A stretch of 64,000 nt of DNA from assembly GCF_900129635.1 (NCBI RefSeq), contig NZ_FSRB01000001.1, positions 5,545,501 through 5,609,500 of the forward strand, given 5' to 3'. Of the stretch, positions 26,157-34,372 are shown one piece after another (the first letter of the stretch is position 1; each line of letters begins with the position of its first letter). A model generated the notes under the pieces. The model made no database searches. It saw only the letters and a list, made by a program, of their open reading frames with translations, and was not told the DNA's origin. The stretch is from Singulisphaera sp. GP187 (lineage in GTDB: Bacteria > Planctomycetota > Planctomycetia > Isosphaerales > Isosphaeraceae). The position numbers and the translations under genes were made by a program.

Positions 26157-26611
26157 ATGAAGATATTGAATACAGCTAAAGCTGCTGTAGAGTTTGACGC
26201 CGCGCACCGGAAAGCAAAGGTCGCATTCCGCCGCAAGGATCTCAAGGCGTACATGAGCCTCTTTTCGGCCGATCTTCGCTACCGTCAAGCTGACGGGAAA
26301 GGGATCGATCACTCCCGGCTCGAGCGGGACGTCCAGACTCAATTCTCAGGCTCAGCGCGTCCAGAAGCACGGTCGATCGTGAGCGGATCGAGATCGCCGA
26401 CGGCAAAGTCGTTGAAATCCTCTGCCAGATCTCATCTGCGCGTGCCACGGCCTTCTTCGACCTGCACCGTATCTGGGACATCTCCCGGAGGGGGCGATAT
26501 GTGGGGAGATTGGATGACGGTCAATGGGTGATCGAAGTGGTGAAAGTGATTGAAGTGATCGTCCAATCGCGAGGATTCTCCTTGAGTCTGCGACCGCCCG
26601 CTCTCGATTGA
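26157..26611 (+). pseudogene. Frameshifted SnoaL/NTF2-like protein gene
   Basis: From ATG 26157 the frame reads a plausible NTF2-like start (DAAHRKAKVAFRRKDLKAYM, then LFSADLRYRQADGKG) up to about 26345. The good coding signal then continues in a different frame from about 26354 to TGA 26609-26611: RERIEIADGKVVEILCQISS, FFDLHRIWDISRRGRYVGRL, DDGQWVIEVVKVIEV. Joined, they give about 150 residues, the usual length for such domains. A single frameshift between 26341 and 26353 explains this; sequencing error is the alternative. It lies in the decayed island next to the IS. Confidence 0.65.
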
Positions 26612-26730
26612 CGAAACCCACCCGGTTGGATGGTCTCGACTCGAAGTCAGGGGTAAGTCGAAATGTGTAGACGAATTGAAATTAAAAAATTGGATAGTGT
26701 GGAGGTGAATTTGTGCTGGCATGCGGTCGG

Positions 26731-26958
26731 TCAGCCATCCAACTCCCGGTCCCAGAGGGAAGTTGCCTCGCCTTGGTTTTGGCTGATAGGTGAACATGTC
26801 TCTTGACAGTTCGTCAACGATAGCGGATCAACTGAAGTGCCAAGTTGCTCTGCCCCTTGGTTTGGCGGATGGGATAGCCTCCAAGCCAGGCGAAACGGGA
26901 TGGTGATCGCCTCGGCGATAAGTTCGAAGATGACCTCGAAGATAATTTCAGCAAACAT
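26731..26958 (-). CDS. Small hypothetical membrane-associated protein
   Basis: 75 residues from ATG 26958, with GGAG about 8 bases upstream. The N-terminus MFAEIIFEVIFELIAEAITI forms one amphipathic or membrane helix; the rest is polar with no recognised motif. It faces the frameshifted NTF2-like gene. It may be a real small protein or a chance frame. Confidence 0.35.
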   Translation of the reverse strand: MFAEIIFEVIFELIAEAITIPFRLAWRLSHPPNQGAEQLGTSVDPLSLTNCQETCSPISQNQGEATSLWDRELDG

Positions 26959-27386
26959 AAGGACACTCCCCGAGTCGAGTGAGCGCCCCATCTTATTCGC
27001 TGCCGGTGCCTCCCTCAACGCAGATGATCGAGTGGCCAGGCATTTCCGCTGGGATATCTGGGAGTTTCTGTGGAAATGGGTGCCTGCCTTGTTGGAGTAT
27101 CCAGGTTTCCCGCTTTGCCGTCTTTAGGTGCCTGACCACCCTTCCCCGGATCAAGTGGTGAGTTACTGCCGGCCGGGGGAACGGAGTGCGGAATCCGACG
27201 GACCGTACGCTGGTGAATTGCATCGACGAGGACTTGGTTCGACACGGGGGCAACGCCTCTCGGTATCAATAAGAGGTGAGACACACATCCACGCCCGATC
27301 CTGTCATTTCATTGCTCTTACGGGTCTTTCGTTTGGCGTTTGTCCGCCGACCGGATACCACCTGTGGCTGCGTCATCTGCTAGTCT
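26959..27386. other. Degenerate intergenic region
   Basis: About 430 bp without a coding frame I can support. It lies between the small protein and the TnpB fragment and shows the same mixed composition as the rest of the island. Confidence 0.4.
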
Positions 27387-27540
27387 GACCGGATCTGGCT
27401 CGCGGCGTAGCCGGTCGACCTGAGAAGATCATTCGGCAGTTTGGCGGCCCTAGTCCGGGAAGGACTCCAGGGCGATCTGCACGCGGGAGACCTCTTCGGC
27501 TTTCGCGACAAGGCGGCCGATCGCATCAAGCTCCTGATCT
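27387..27540 (+). pseudogene. Fragment of an IS66-family TnpB (Orf2) gene
   Basis: In the frame starting at 27387 the translation reads DRIWLAA, a TAG stop at 27408-27410, then PVDLRRSFGSLAALVREGL, QGDLHAGDLFGFRDKAADRI and KLLI. This matches the N-terminal half of IS66 TnpB proteins, which have the pattern R-I-(W/F)-L-A-x-x-P-x-D-(L/M)-R-(K/R)-S-F-D-G-L-A followed by LFVFRN-K-x-DR-x-K-LL. Both the start and the C-terminal half (the WYKRLE region) are missing, and the in-frame stop shows it is dead. Too short and broken for automatic gene calls. Confidence 0.7.
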
Positions 27541-27605
27541 GTAAATGCTCAGTGGAATCATACCCCCCGTACAGGCGACCACGCCTGCCGTAGCATGTGT
27601 GAGCA

Positions 27606-28070
27606 CTACAGGTGCGGAGTGTACCCGTTCGCTTCAAAGAACTGCATGAGGCCCAACTCTAGCACCAGGGCGATGGCGCTTCCGATGGCGATGATACCCC
27701 ATTGGAACGCCGTGAAGCGCTCGCCGGGTCGCACGATGAAGAGCCTGGACGAGTGCCGCCCGGCGGCGAGGAGCAACAGGCCGGCATAAACGACCAACGC
27801 CGGAACGCTCAGCGCACCGCGATGAATCAGGATCACCCGTTGCATCCGGATCGCGTCCATGATCGACGTATAGGCGAGTATATAGGCAGCCGCAAGTCCT
27901 AGGGCGATGACAAACAGCCCGATGGCTCGGGCGGACCAGCCGTTCTCGAGAAGGCGCTGGGCGTCGTTGATGTCGCGGTTTCGTACGAACAGCACGGCTG
28001 TCAGGAAGATCAAGGAGTACGCAAGGTAGGCCCACCAGGGCAGCTCGGTGGAGTTCGCGATCGGGAGCAT
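27606..28070 (-). CDS. Hypothetical membrane protein, four predicted helices
   Basis: 154 residues from ATG 28070; a TTG three codons earlier is possible. Four hydrophobic segments are visible at about residues 13-29, 47-70, 87-104 and 120-143, with a short charged loop RNRDINDAQRLL after the first. I do not recognise the family. It stands alone at the edge of the decayed island, in the same direction as the catabolic cluster but 330 bp away from it. Confidence 0.6.
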   Translation of the reverse strand: MLPIANSTELPWWAYLAYSLIFLTAVLFVRNRDINDAQRLLENGWSARAIGLFVIALGLAAAYILAYTSIMDAIRMQRVILIHRGALSVPALVVYAGLLLLAAGRHSSRLFIVRPGERFTAFQWGIIAIGSAIALVLELGLMQFFEANGYTPHL

Positions 28071-28397
28071 GGGAACCAACTCTCGATGAATGTGCGGATG
28101 TTACAGCCGATGTTTGTCCTTCAGCGTCCCGCCCCAAGATTCGGCAACTGATGCGGAAGGGCTAGGGCTAGATTCTATCGCTCAGTGTTTGGCGGAGCCA
28201 TTCCCACCTGCGCCCGGTAGCTGCTGCGCGGCCGGACCGAGAATGCCGCTGAAAATCGCGACGCCGTTCTCGTATACGGGCAGCCGACACTGCTTTATGG
28301 CGACGGTCATGGGGAAAGTGCCGGAATGTATCCAGGCAGGCGGGCCGCCGGGGTGGAATCCCAACGGCCGGACCGGCCGTTCAACGGGAAGGGGTTG
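28071..28397. other. Intergenic region, no supported gene
   Basis: Contains a possible 42-residue minus-strand frame (28182-28310, beginning MTVAIKQCRLPVYENG) with no ribosome site. I cannot support it as a gene. Confidence 0.4.
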
Positions 28398-30020
28398 CTA
28401 TTGGGGAGATTCTTTGAGACGGAGGACGCGGCCGGGGCGGGCGGCGGTGGGTTTGCCGGCTTCGATGACGAGGAGGCCGTTGACGAGGACGTGGGTGATG
28501 CCTTCGGCCGGGAGGTTGGGGGCGGCGAAGGTGGATCGGTCGCGGGTGCGGTCGAGGTCGAAGAGGACGAGGTCGGCGGCGGCGCCGGGGGTGATGCGGC
28601 CGCGGTCGTAGAGGCGGAGCTCGTTGGCGGCGACGGCGGTCATGCGGTGGATCGCTTGTTCGAGGGAGAGGATGCCCAGGTCGCGGACGTAGTGGGCGAT
28701 GATCCGCGGGAAGGCGCCGTAGCCGCGCGGGTGGCCCAGGACGTCGGGGCCGCCGGCCGGGCCCATGTCGGTGCAGAATGAGACGAACTCTTCACGCATC
28801 GCGCGGATGACGTTCGCTTCGGTCATGCTCTGGGGCAAGGCCGCCGCGCCCTCCTGGGCGATCTCGAAGAAGACGTCCCACGGGTCCTTGCCCGCCGCTC
28901 GGGCGATGGCGGCGAGGCTCTCGCCGTTGTGTTGGGCGTAAGGTTTTGCATTGATCTGGACAAGAACAATCTTGTCCCAGTCGGACCCGACGTGGCGGTA
29001 CCAGTTCTCCCAGCCCGCTTCGGTCTCGATCTCATGCTTGATCCGGGCCCGGGCGGCCGGGTCGGCCAGCTTCTTTTTGAGGGCCTGGAAACCTTCGGCG
29101 GAATGCCGGGGGTGGATCAGGGCGGTAATGCCGAGGCCGTTGTTGATATAAGGGTAGATGTCGGCCCCAACTTGCTGGCCGCCGCCGCGGGCGGCCTTGA
29201 TCCGGGCGATCGCCTGCTCCATTTTCGGCCAGTTGGCGCGGCCGGCCGCCTTGAGGTGGAAGATATGAACGGGGGTGCCCGCCGCTCGGCCGATTTCGAG
29301 CGCTTCGTCGATGGCTTCCAGGAGGCGGTCGCCCTCGTTGCGCATGTGGGTGTAGTAGCCGCCGCCGAACGAACCGGCCACTCGGGCGAGCTCGACGATC
29401 TCTTCAGTGGGGGCGTAGACGGCCGGGGGATAGATCAGGGCCGTCGACACCCCGATGGCGCCGGCCTCCATGGCCTCACGCACCAGGCCTTTCATGCGTT
29501 CGAGCTCTTCGGCGGTCGCCTTGCGGTCGGTGTCGCCGAGGACGATGCGGCGGACTTGGGTGTGGCCGACGGTCTGGGCGACGTTCATCGGCATCCCGGC
29601 CTTGTCGAGCCGGTTGAAGTATTCGGCCATCGTCGTCCAGCCGGCCGACTCCGCCTCCTTGCCTCCAAGCGGGGCGTCCGACGACCCTTCGCCGGCGTTG
29701 ATGGTCGTGATCCCTTGCCGGAGCAAGTTGTCCGCGCTCCGCGGATCGTTGAGGAACGAGGCGCCCGTCTGGCCCATCATATCGATGAACCCGGGGGCGA
29801 CGATCAGGCCCGCGACGTTGAGGGTTCGATCGGCGTCCGAATCCTTGAGTCGGCCGATCGCGGCCACGCGGCCACCTTTGATCGCGACGTCGGCGTGATA
29901 CCAAGGAGCCCCGGTGCCGTCGACCACCCGGCCCCCTTTCAGGAGCAAGTCGTAGTGCTCACGCTCGGCCGCCGAGGCGGCGAGGGGGGATAACAGGAAG
30001 GCGAGAGCCAGGATGGGCAT
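28398..30020 (-). CDS. Secreted D-aminoacylase-type amidohydrolase
   Basis: 540 residues from ATG 30020. The frame stays open for another 72 codons upstream, but those lie in the MITE at 30032-30206 and are not a natural N-terminus. A signal peptide (about 1-20, ending ASAAE) is followed by YDLLLKGGRVVDGTGAPWY and GFIDMMGQT, then GITTINAGEGSSDAP, GVSTALIYPPAVYAPTEEI, YYTHMRNEG and HIFHLKAAG. This is the pattern of N-acyl-D-amino-acid deacylases. The first metal motif is GFIDMMGQ rather than the usual H-x-H, which is common in this subgroup but makes activity uncertain. Last gene of the minus-strand catabolic run. Confidence 0.85.
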   Translation of the reverse strand: MPILALAFLLSPLAASAAEREHYDLLLKGGRVVDGTGAPWYHADVAIKGGRVAAIGRLKDSDADRTLNVAGLIVAPGFIDMMGQTGASFLNDPRSADNLLRQGITTINAGEGSSDAPLGGKEAESAGWTTMAEYFNRLDKAGMPMNVAQTVGHTQVRRIVLGDTDRKATAEELERMKGLVREAMEAGAIGVSTALIYPPAVYAPTEEIVELARVAGSFGGGYYTHMRNEGDRLLEAIDEALEIGRAAGTPVHIFHLKAAGRANWPKMEQAIARIKAARGGGQQVGADIYPYINNGLGITALIHPRHSAEGFQALKKKLADPAARARIKHEIETEAGWENWYRHVGSDWDKIVLVQINAKPYAQHNGESLAAIARAAGKDPWDVFFEIAQEGAAALPQSMTEANVIRAMREEFVSFCTDMGPAGGPDVLGHPRGYGAFPRIIAHYVRDLGILSLEQAIHRMTAVAANELRLYDRGRITPGAAADLVLFDLDRTRDRSTFAAPNLPAEGITHVLVNGLLVIEAGKPTAARPGRVLRLKESPQ

Positions 30021-30546
30021 CGCTTTCCATTGAGTCTGTCGCAAGGAAACCGGGCCATCTGTCTGCCCCGGAGGTTTAAAGCCGCGGGAGAAACGCGTTC
30101 CCACACTCTGCGGCCCCACCCGCCGGGGAAGACGACGCTGAGCGTCGGGGACGGCATTCCCACGCAGAGCGTGGGAACGAGATCCCGGTATCCTTGCTGC
30201 AGTCTCTTGAAATTTGGGATTGGCGCTGGGTTGCATCAGGGTTTCCGGAACGAGGGGAGTTGAGGCCGATCGATGCGAAAGTGCTCAATTGTGGGGTGGG
30301 TACGGTCCACTATGTTTTGTCGACTCGTACCGAGAAAGCGGGGGCCGTCGCTTTTTGCTTGCCTGAATTTCTTGAAGGCGAGCAGAGCGTGTTTGCTTCC
30401 GAGCCTCATGCGCTCTCGGGCTGGTTCCCATGGTGGGCCGTGTCCACCCTACGGATAATGAAATCAAAAAATGGTTGTTTTCAATGGAATCAGCGAGTCC
30501 ACCATTGCCGGCTTGGGGAATGATGAACTCTTGAGTGGGGGACGGA
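30021..30546. other. Intergenic region with MITE and a second palindrome
   Basis: Besides MITE copy C, it holds an inverted-repeat pair, GGGGTGGGTACGGTCCACTA (near 30292-30312) and GTGGGCCGTGTCCACCC (near 30433-30449), related to the palindrome at 42981-43038. No gene is supported. Confidence 0.5.
30032..30206 (+). repeat. MITE family 1, copy C (long form) in a gene leader
   Basis: 175 bp. Left end GAGTCTGTCGCAAGGAAACC and right end ATCCTTGCTGCAGTCTC are terminal inverted repeats. It has the same extra internal segment as copy A. The element ends 12 bp upstream of the amidohydrolase start codon, replacing whatever promoter was there. The 8-base flanks (TTTCCATT and TTGAAATT) match at only 5 positions, so no target duplication is claimed. 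Confidence 0.8.
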
Positions 30547-32340
30547 TCAGGGGCTGGTGGGGGTTGCAGGAGACGGAGTAGGCGTGAGCCAACGTTCAAA
30601 AAAGGTGAGCATCTCGGCACGCATTTCGGGGGTGTAGGAATGGCCGACGTCGGGGTAGAGGATGCTCCGGTAGTTGGCCGCGGCGCCGAGGGCTTGGTAC
30701 GTCTGGCCGACGAGGCGTTCGAGGTCGCGGATGCCGTCGGCGGGGGAGCCGGCGTCGAGGTCGCCGGTCAGGGCGAGGAAGGGGCGAGGGGCGATCAAGG
30801 CGAGGACGCCTTCGGTGTCGCAGTGGTTGAGCAGGCCGTTGGCGAAGTAGTACAAGCCGTGGGCGCGGAGCTCGCCGTGGGCGATCAGGTTCTGGTAGCG
30901 GGTCAGGCAGGCGACGGCCACGACGGCCGCGACCCGATCGTCGACGGCGGCGAGCCACCAGGCGCGGGTGCTCCCCATGCTCATGCCGGTGGCGCCGATC
31001 CGGGCTTTGTCGACTTCGGGGCGGGAGCAAAGGTAGTCGAGCGCGACCTGATCGTCGCGGACCATCATGCCCCAGAGGGTGCGGCCAAACCAGAGGTTCC
31101 ACTTGTGGAGCGACTCTTGCTCGACCTTGCCAGTCTCCAGCGAGCCCGAAGGGCCGGTGCCGACGCGGTCGCCGTGCCAGTAGGCGTCGGGGGCGAGGAC
31201 GGCGTAGCCCCGTTTCACGTAGAGTTCACCCAGCGACTCCTCGCCACCGTTGGTGTCGGGGATCAGGATCTGGGTCTTGTCGGGGGTGGAAGAGTGGAGC
31301 CAGAGGATCGCAGGTGCAGGCTTGGCGACGCCTTGGGGAATCAGGAGGAGGCTGCTGACCTGGCCGTCGACGCCGTTGTCGAGTTCGACCTTCTCGAGAA
31401 CGTAGTCGGGCCGAAGCTCGCGCGAGATGACCCGCGTCTGCGACGGAGCCGGCCGAGGCGGCAAGTCGCCGAGTGTGCCGCGGACGGCCTTGAGGAGATC
31501 GGGCCGGCGGCGTTTCCATTCGTTGGCATCGTGGGGAACGAGGAACTCCTTCGCCTTGATCTGGCGGTAGACTTCGGGAACCATGCGGTCGCGTTTGGCC
31601 TGGGCCGTGCGATAGGCTGAGGCCGCTTCGGGCCCGGAGGCGTGGCCGGGCAACGGGCGGTACCGGGCGACGGCGAGTTGACGGAGCACGACGTCGGCCA
31701 CGGCTTCGGCCAGACGGTCGGAGGCGGCCGGCGTGTAGTGGGTGCCGTCCTTGCCGAGCATCGTCTCGGCTCCCCCCTGCTCCTGCTCCACCACCCAGTG
31801 CAAGTCGTGGACCGGGACCTTGGCCGCGCGCATGACCTTTTCCGCCGCCGCGTTGTACTGCTTGACGTCGGCCTCGACGCGGTCGAAGTTCCCGCCCCGG
31901 CGTGCGTGCCGCGCGTCGATAATCGGCGTGGTGTTGGCGAAGACGACGCTGGCTTTCGTCAGCGCGCGGAACTGGGCAACGATCTGGTTGAGGTTCTCGG
32001 TATACGCGGCGAGCTCGACCTGGTGGGTGCCGTCGGCCTTGAGACGTTTCAAGTCATGCAGGCCACAATTGAAGTGGATGACGTCGGGTTGCTCACGAAT
32101 GCACTGATCGATTTGCTTGAGCACGTTAGCGCTATCGCCACCGTTGGCTGGCAAGCTGACCACGATCGCCTTGCCCTTCAGCCGCTCAATCACCTTGGGA
32201 GCGTAGCCGAGCCGGATCGAGTCGCCGATCAGCATCACCTTGGGCAGCGTGGGCGTACTCTGGGACGCGGGCGGATCTTGGGCCCGCGTCGACGAGACCA
32301 AGACCAGTACGGTCGCGACCAAGAAACCGGGGACTCTCAT
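30547..32340 (-). CDS. Secreted SGNH hydrolase fused to a dienelactone-hydrolase-like domain
   Basis: 597 residues from ATG 32340, with GAGGGAG upstream; signal peptide 1-20 (ending TRAQD). Domain 1 (about 30-225) is an SGNH/GDSL esterase: block I VMLIGDSIRLGY, then SLPANGGDSANV, HFNCGLHDLK and block V DGTHYTP. Domain 2 (about 270-590) is an alpha/beta hydrolase with nucleophile in TGMSMGSTRAW, acid in LTGDLDAGSPADG and histidine in DVGHSYTPEM. Both catalytic sets look intact, so the enzyme may remove two kinds of ester from one substrate. It lies between the symporter and the D-aminoacylase on the same strand. Substrate unknown; carbohydrate esters are a reasonable guess. Confidence 0.85.
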   Translation of the reverse strand: MRVPGFLVATVLVLVSSTRAQDPPASQSTPTLPKVMLIGDSIRLGYAPKVIERLKGKAIVVSLPANGGDSANVLKQIDQCIREQPDVIHFNCGLHDLKRLKADGTHQVELAAYTENLNQIVAQFRALTKASVVFANTTPIIDARHARRGGNFDRVEADVKQYNAAAEKVMRAAKVPVHDLHWVVEQEQGGAETMLGKDGTHYTPAASDRLAEAVADVVLRQLAVARYRPLPGHASGPEAASAYRTAQAKRDRMVPEVYRQIKAKEFLVPHDANEWKRRRPDLLKAVRGTLGDLPPRPAPSQTRVISRELRPDYVLEKVELDNGVDGQVSSLLLIPQGVAKPAPAILWLHSSTPDKTQILIPDTNGGEESLGELYVKRGYAVLAPDAYWHGDRVGTGPSGSLETGKVEQESLHKWNLWFGRTLWGMMVRDDQVALDYLCSRPEVDKARIGATGMSMGSTRAWWLAAVDDRVAAVVAVACLTRYQNLIAHGELRAHGLYYFANGLLNHCDTEGVLALIAPRPFLALTGDLDAGSPADGIRDLERLVGQTYQALGAAANYRSILYPDVGHSYTPEMRAEMLTFFERWLTPTPSPATPTSP

Positions 32341-32408
32341 CGGGCGTCTCCCTCGACTGGCTACGGAAATCAGGGTGCAGTACGCGTTGAGTGGAGCTAA
32401 GACAACAC

Positions 32409-32516
32409 AGATTTTAACCACGAATAACACGAATGACACGAATGAAAACAAAGTAAAATAAAATTGAAATTCGTATTAAAGTTCGTGTTGAATTAAATTA
32501 TTTGTGGTTAAAATCT
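32409..32516. repeat. Palindromic AT-rich repeat (ACGAATGACACGAAT type)
   Basis: Left arm AGATTTTAACCACGAAT (32409-32425) is mirrored by ATTTGTGGTTAAAATCT (32500-32516). The interior holds short repeats of the form AACACGAATGACACGAAT. Its right arm overlaps the last codons of the symporter gene, supplying the C-terminal residues DFNHK and the stop. This indicates insertion into, or growth over, the gene end. Confidence 0.65.
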
Positions 32517-34021
32517 TGAGTTTCTGTTTGGGGTGAAGTGCGGTCGTTCCAGGTCAGGCCGATCAGTTTTTCAGGTAACGGAGCTGGTTCGAGGAGGCTG
32601 GCGAGGTAGCCGATGAGCATGGTGGTCAGGCAGCCGATCATGGCGTACCAGAGAAAAGAGATTTTGGTCAGGAAGCAGATCGGGATGAGGGCGCCGAGGC
32701 CTGCGGCCCAGCCGATCAAGGCGCCTTGGGCGGTGGTGCGGCGGACGAGGATTCCGAGGCAGAAGAGGCCGAGCATCGGGCCGCCGACGAGGCCGATGAT
32801 GGAGTTGCTTGCTTCCAGGAGGGTGCCGAGGTACGGCATCAGGAAGGCGAGTCCGATGACCAGGGCGCCGTAGATCAGGGTCAGGTAGCGGGCGAGCCGC
32901 AGTTGCACCTGTTCGTCGGGGTTGGGGTGCGGCCAGAGGCGCTGGTAGAAGTCGACGAGGCTGGCCGAGGTGAGCGAATTGATCCCGGCCGAGATCGTGG
33001 ACATGCTGGCGGCGTAGATTGCGGCGATGAACAGGCCGGGGAAGCCGATGGGGAGCTCGGTGACCACGAAGTAAGGAAGGATCTGGTCGGGCTTGCGGAT
33101 ATAGCCTGCGGCGAGCGGGTCGCCGTGGACCTGGTAGAAGGCGTAGAGGATGACGCCGGTGCCGTAGAAGACGGCCGTGACCGGGAGGACCAGGCAGAGC
33201 TTGAACCAGAGCCCGCGCTGGGCTTCCTTCAGGCTCTTGGCGGTCAGGTAGCGCTGGACCGAGACCTGGTCGGTGGCCATCTGCACCAGGTTCATGAAGG
33301 TCGCGCCGATGAGCAAGCCCCAGAGCGTCAGGCGCACGGTGGGGTCGAGGCTCGTGCTGACCTGCATCTTGCCGCTCGATTGCGCGAGTTCGAGCACGTG
33401 ACCGAAACCGCCAGGGACCCGGGAGACTGCCGTGAGCGCGATGATGACCTGGCCGAGGAACAGGACCACGAGCTGCATGACGTCGGTCCAGATGACCGCC
33501 TTCATGCCGCCGAGCGTGGTGTAAAACGTCGTCAGCACCCCGGTGCAGAGGATCGTGAACCAGAGCGGCAGGCCGGTCACCTGTTCCAGGGCCAGGGCCG
33601 GGGCATAGGTTGCCAGGGCAAGCCAGAGCAAGACCCGCACGATGAACGAGGCGGAGGCGAGGGTTCGCACCTGCACCGAGAAGCGCGACTCCAGGTACTG
33701 GTAGGCCGTGAAGAACTGCTTCTGGTAGAAGAACGGCAGGAACAGCAAGGTGGTAATCGGCGTGGCGATGAAGAATGAGAAATTCACAATATAGAACGTC
33801 AAGCCGTAGGCATATCCTTCGCTGGGGGCGGCCAGGAAGCTGATGCCCGAGAACAGGGACGCAAGAATGGTCATCGCCACGATGACGCTGCCCATGCTCC
33901 GTTGCGCCAGGAAGTACTCGCTTAAATTACTTTTCTCGCGGAAGAACATGCCGCCGATGGTCAGGGTGAGGAGCAAGTAGCCCCCGAAGACGGTGTAGTC
34001 GATCCATGAGAAATGGAGCAT
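32498..34021 (-). CDS. Sodium:solute symporter (SSS family)
   Basis: 507 residues with about 13 hydrophobic helices; the first starts at FSWIDYTVFGGYLLLTLTIG. The family signature region FREKSNLSEYFLAQRSMGSV follows, then SLFSGISFLAAPSEGYAYG and SMSTISAGINSLTSASLVDFYQ (sodium-site region). GAGGG lies 6 bases before the ATG. It would import an organic solute with sodium across the inner membrane. Such permeases take sugars, sialic acids, amino acids or vitamins; the flanking deacylases, oxidoreductases, sialidase-fold protein and aldolase suggest a sugar or sugar acid. The C-terminal residues come from the repeat at 32409-32516. Confidence 0.92.
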   Translation of the reverse strand: MLHFSWIDYTVFGGYLLLTLTIGGMFFREKSNLSEYFLAQRSMGSVIVAMTILASLFSGISFLAAPSEGYAYGLTFYIVNFSFFIATPITTLLFLPFFYQKQFFTAYQYLESRFSVQVRTLASASFIVRVLLWLALATYAPALALEQVTGLPLWFTILCTGVLTTFYTTLGGMKAVIWTDVMQLVVLFLGQVIIALTAVSRVPGGFGHVLELAQSSGKMQVSTSLDPTVRLTLWGLLIGATFMNLVQMATDQVSVQRYLTAKSLKEAQRGLWFKLCLVLPVTAVFYGTGVILYAFYQVHGDPLAAGYIRKPDQILPYFVVTELPIGFPGLFIAAIYAASMSTISAGINSLTSASLVDFYQRLWPHPNPDEQVQLRLARYLTLIYGALVIGLAFLMPYLGTLLEASNSIIGLVGGPMLGLFCLGILVRRTTAQGALIGWAAGLGALIPICFLTKISFLWYAMIGCLTTMLIGYLASLLEPAPLPEKLIGLTWNDRTSPQTETQDFNHK

Positions 34022-34150
34022 GGAGGGCCCTCGTGTTGTGTTGTGCTTCCCAGGCGTGGTTTATGGAATTCGGGTGCATGGGCTTCGAACAGGGAGAAGC
34101 GGCCTTCCTCGTTTTTCTGATGGGTGGTCGTAGTGCCTTCGTCGATTTCC

Positions 34151-34239
34151 CTGGGACCGCGGGCGTCCCGCCCGCTCTTGATTTGAATCAATTGGAATCA
34201 GAATTCATGGAATTGCGGGCGGGGCGCCCGCGGTCCCAG
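34151..34239. repeat. Palindromic repeat (family 5)
   Basis: Arms of 25 bp beginning CTGGGACCGCGGGCGTCCCG (34151) and ending GGGGCGCCCGCGGTCCCAG (34239) are inverted copies with one mismatch, around a 39-bp AT-richer centre. It sits between the symporter and the SDR gene. A relative lies at 62127-62246. Confidence 0.75.
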
Positions 34240-34372
34240 GGGAAGACAATCCAACAAACCGAAGGGGTGACGAGCTTCCCTTGGTTGGGGCCGAGACCTC
34301 CTGGTGTTGCGTCACCCCGGTTGCAAGCCACCGGGGGCATCAGGAAAAGGGCAGTAAAATACGGCTCACAGG

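Noticed and set aside
26993..27284. Two overlapping minus-strand frames of 86-89 residues
   Set aside because: They overlap in different frames, have no motifs, and lie in the degenerate island.
28182..28310. 42-residue frame starting MTVAIKQCRLPVYENG
   Set aside because: Some protein-like character but no ribosome site, no family and no context to support it.
30021..30236. N-terminal extension of the D-aminoacylase-type protein
   Set aside because: Encoded by MITE copy C; the signal peptide begins at the ATG at 30020.
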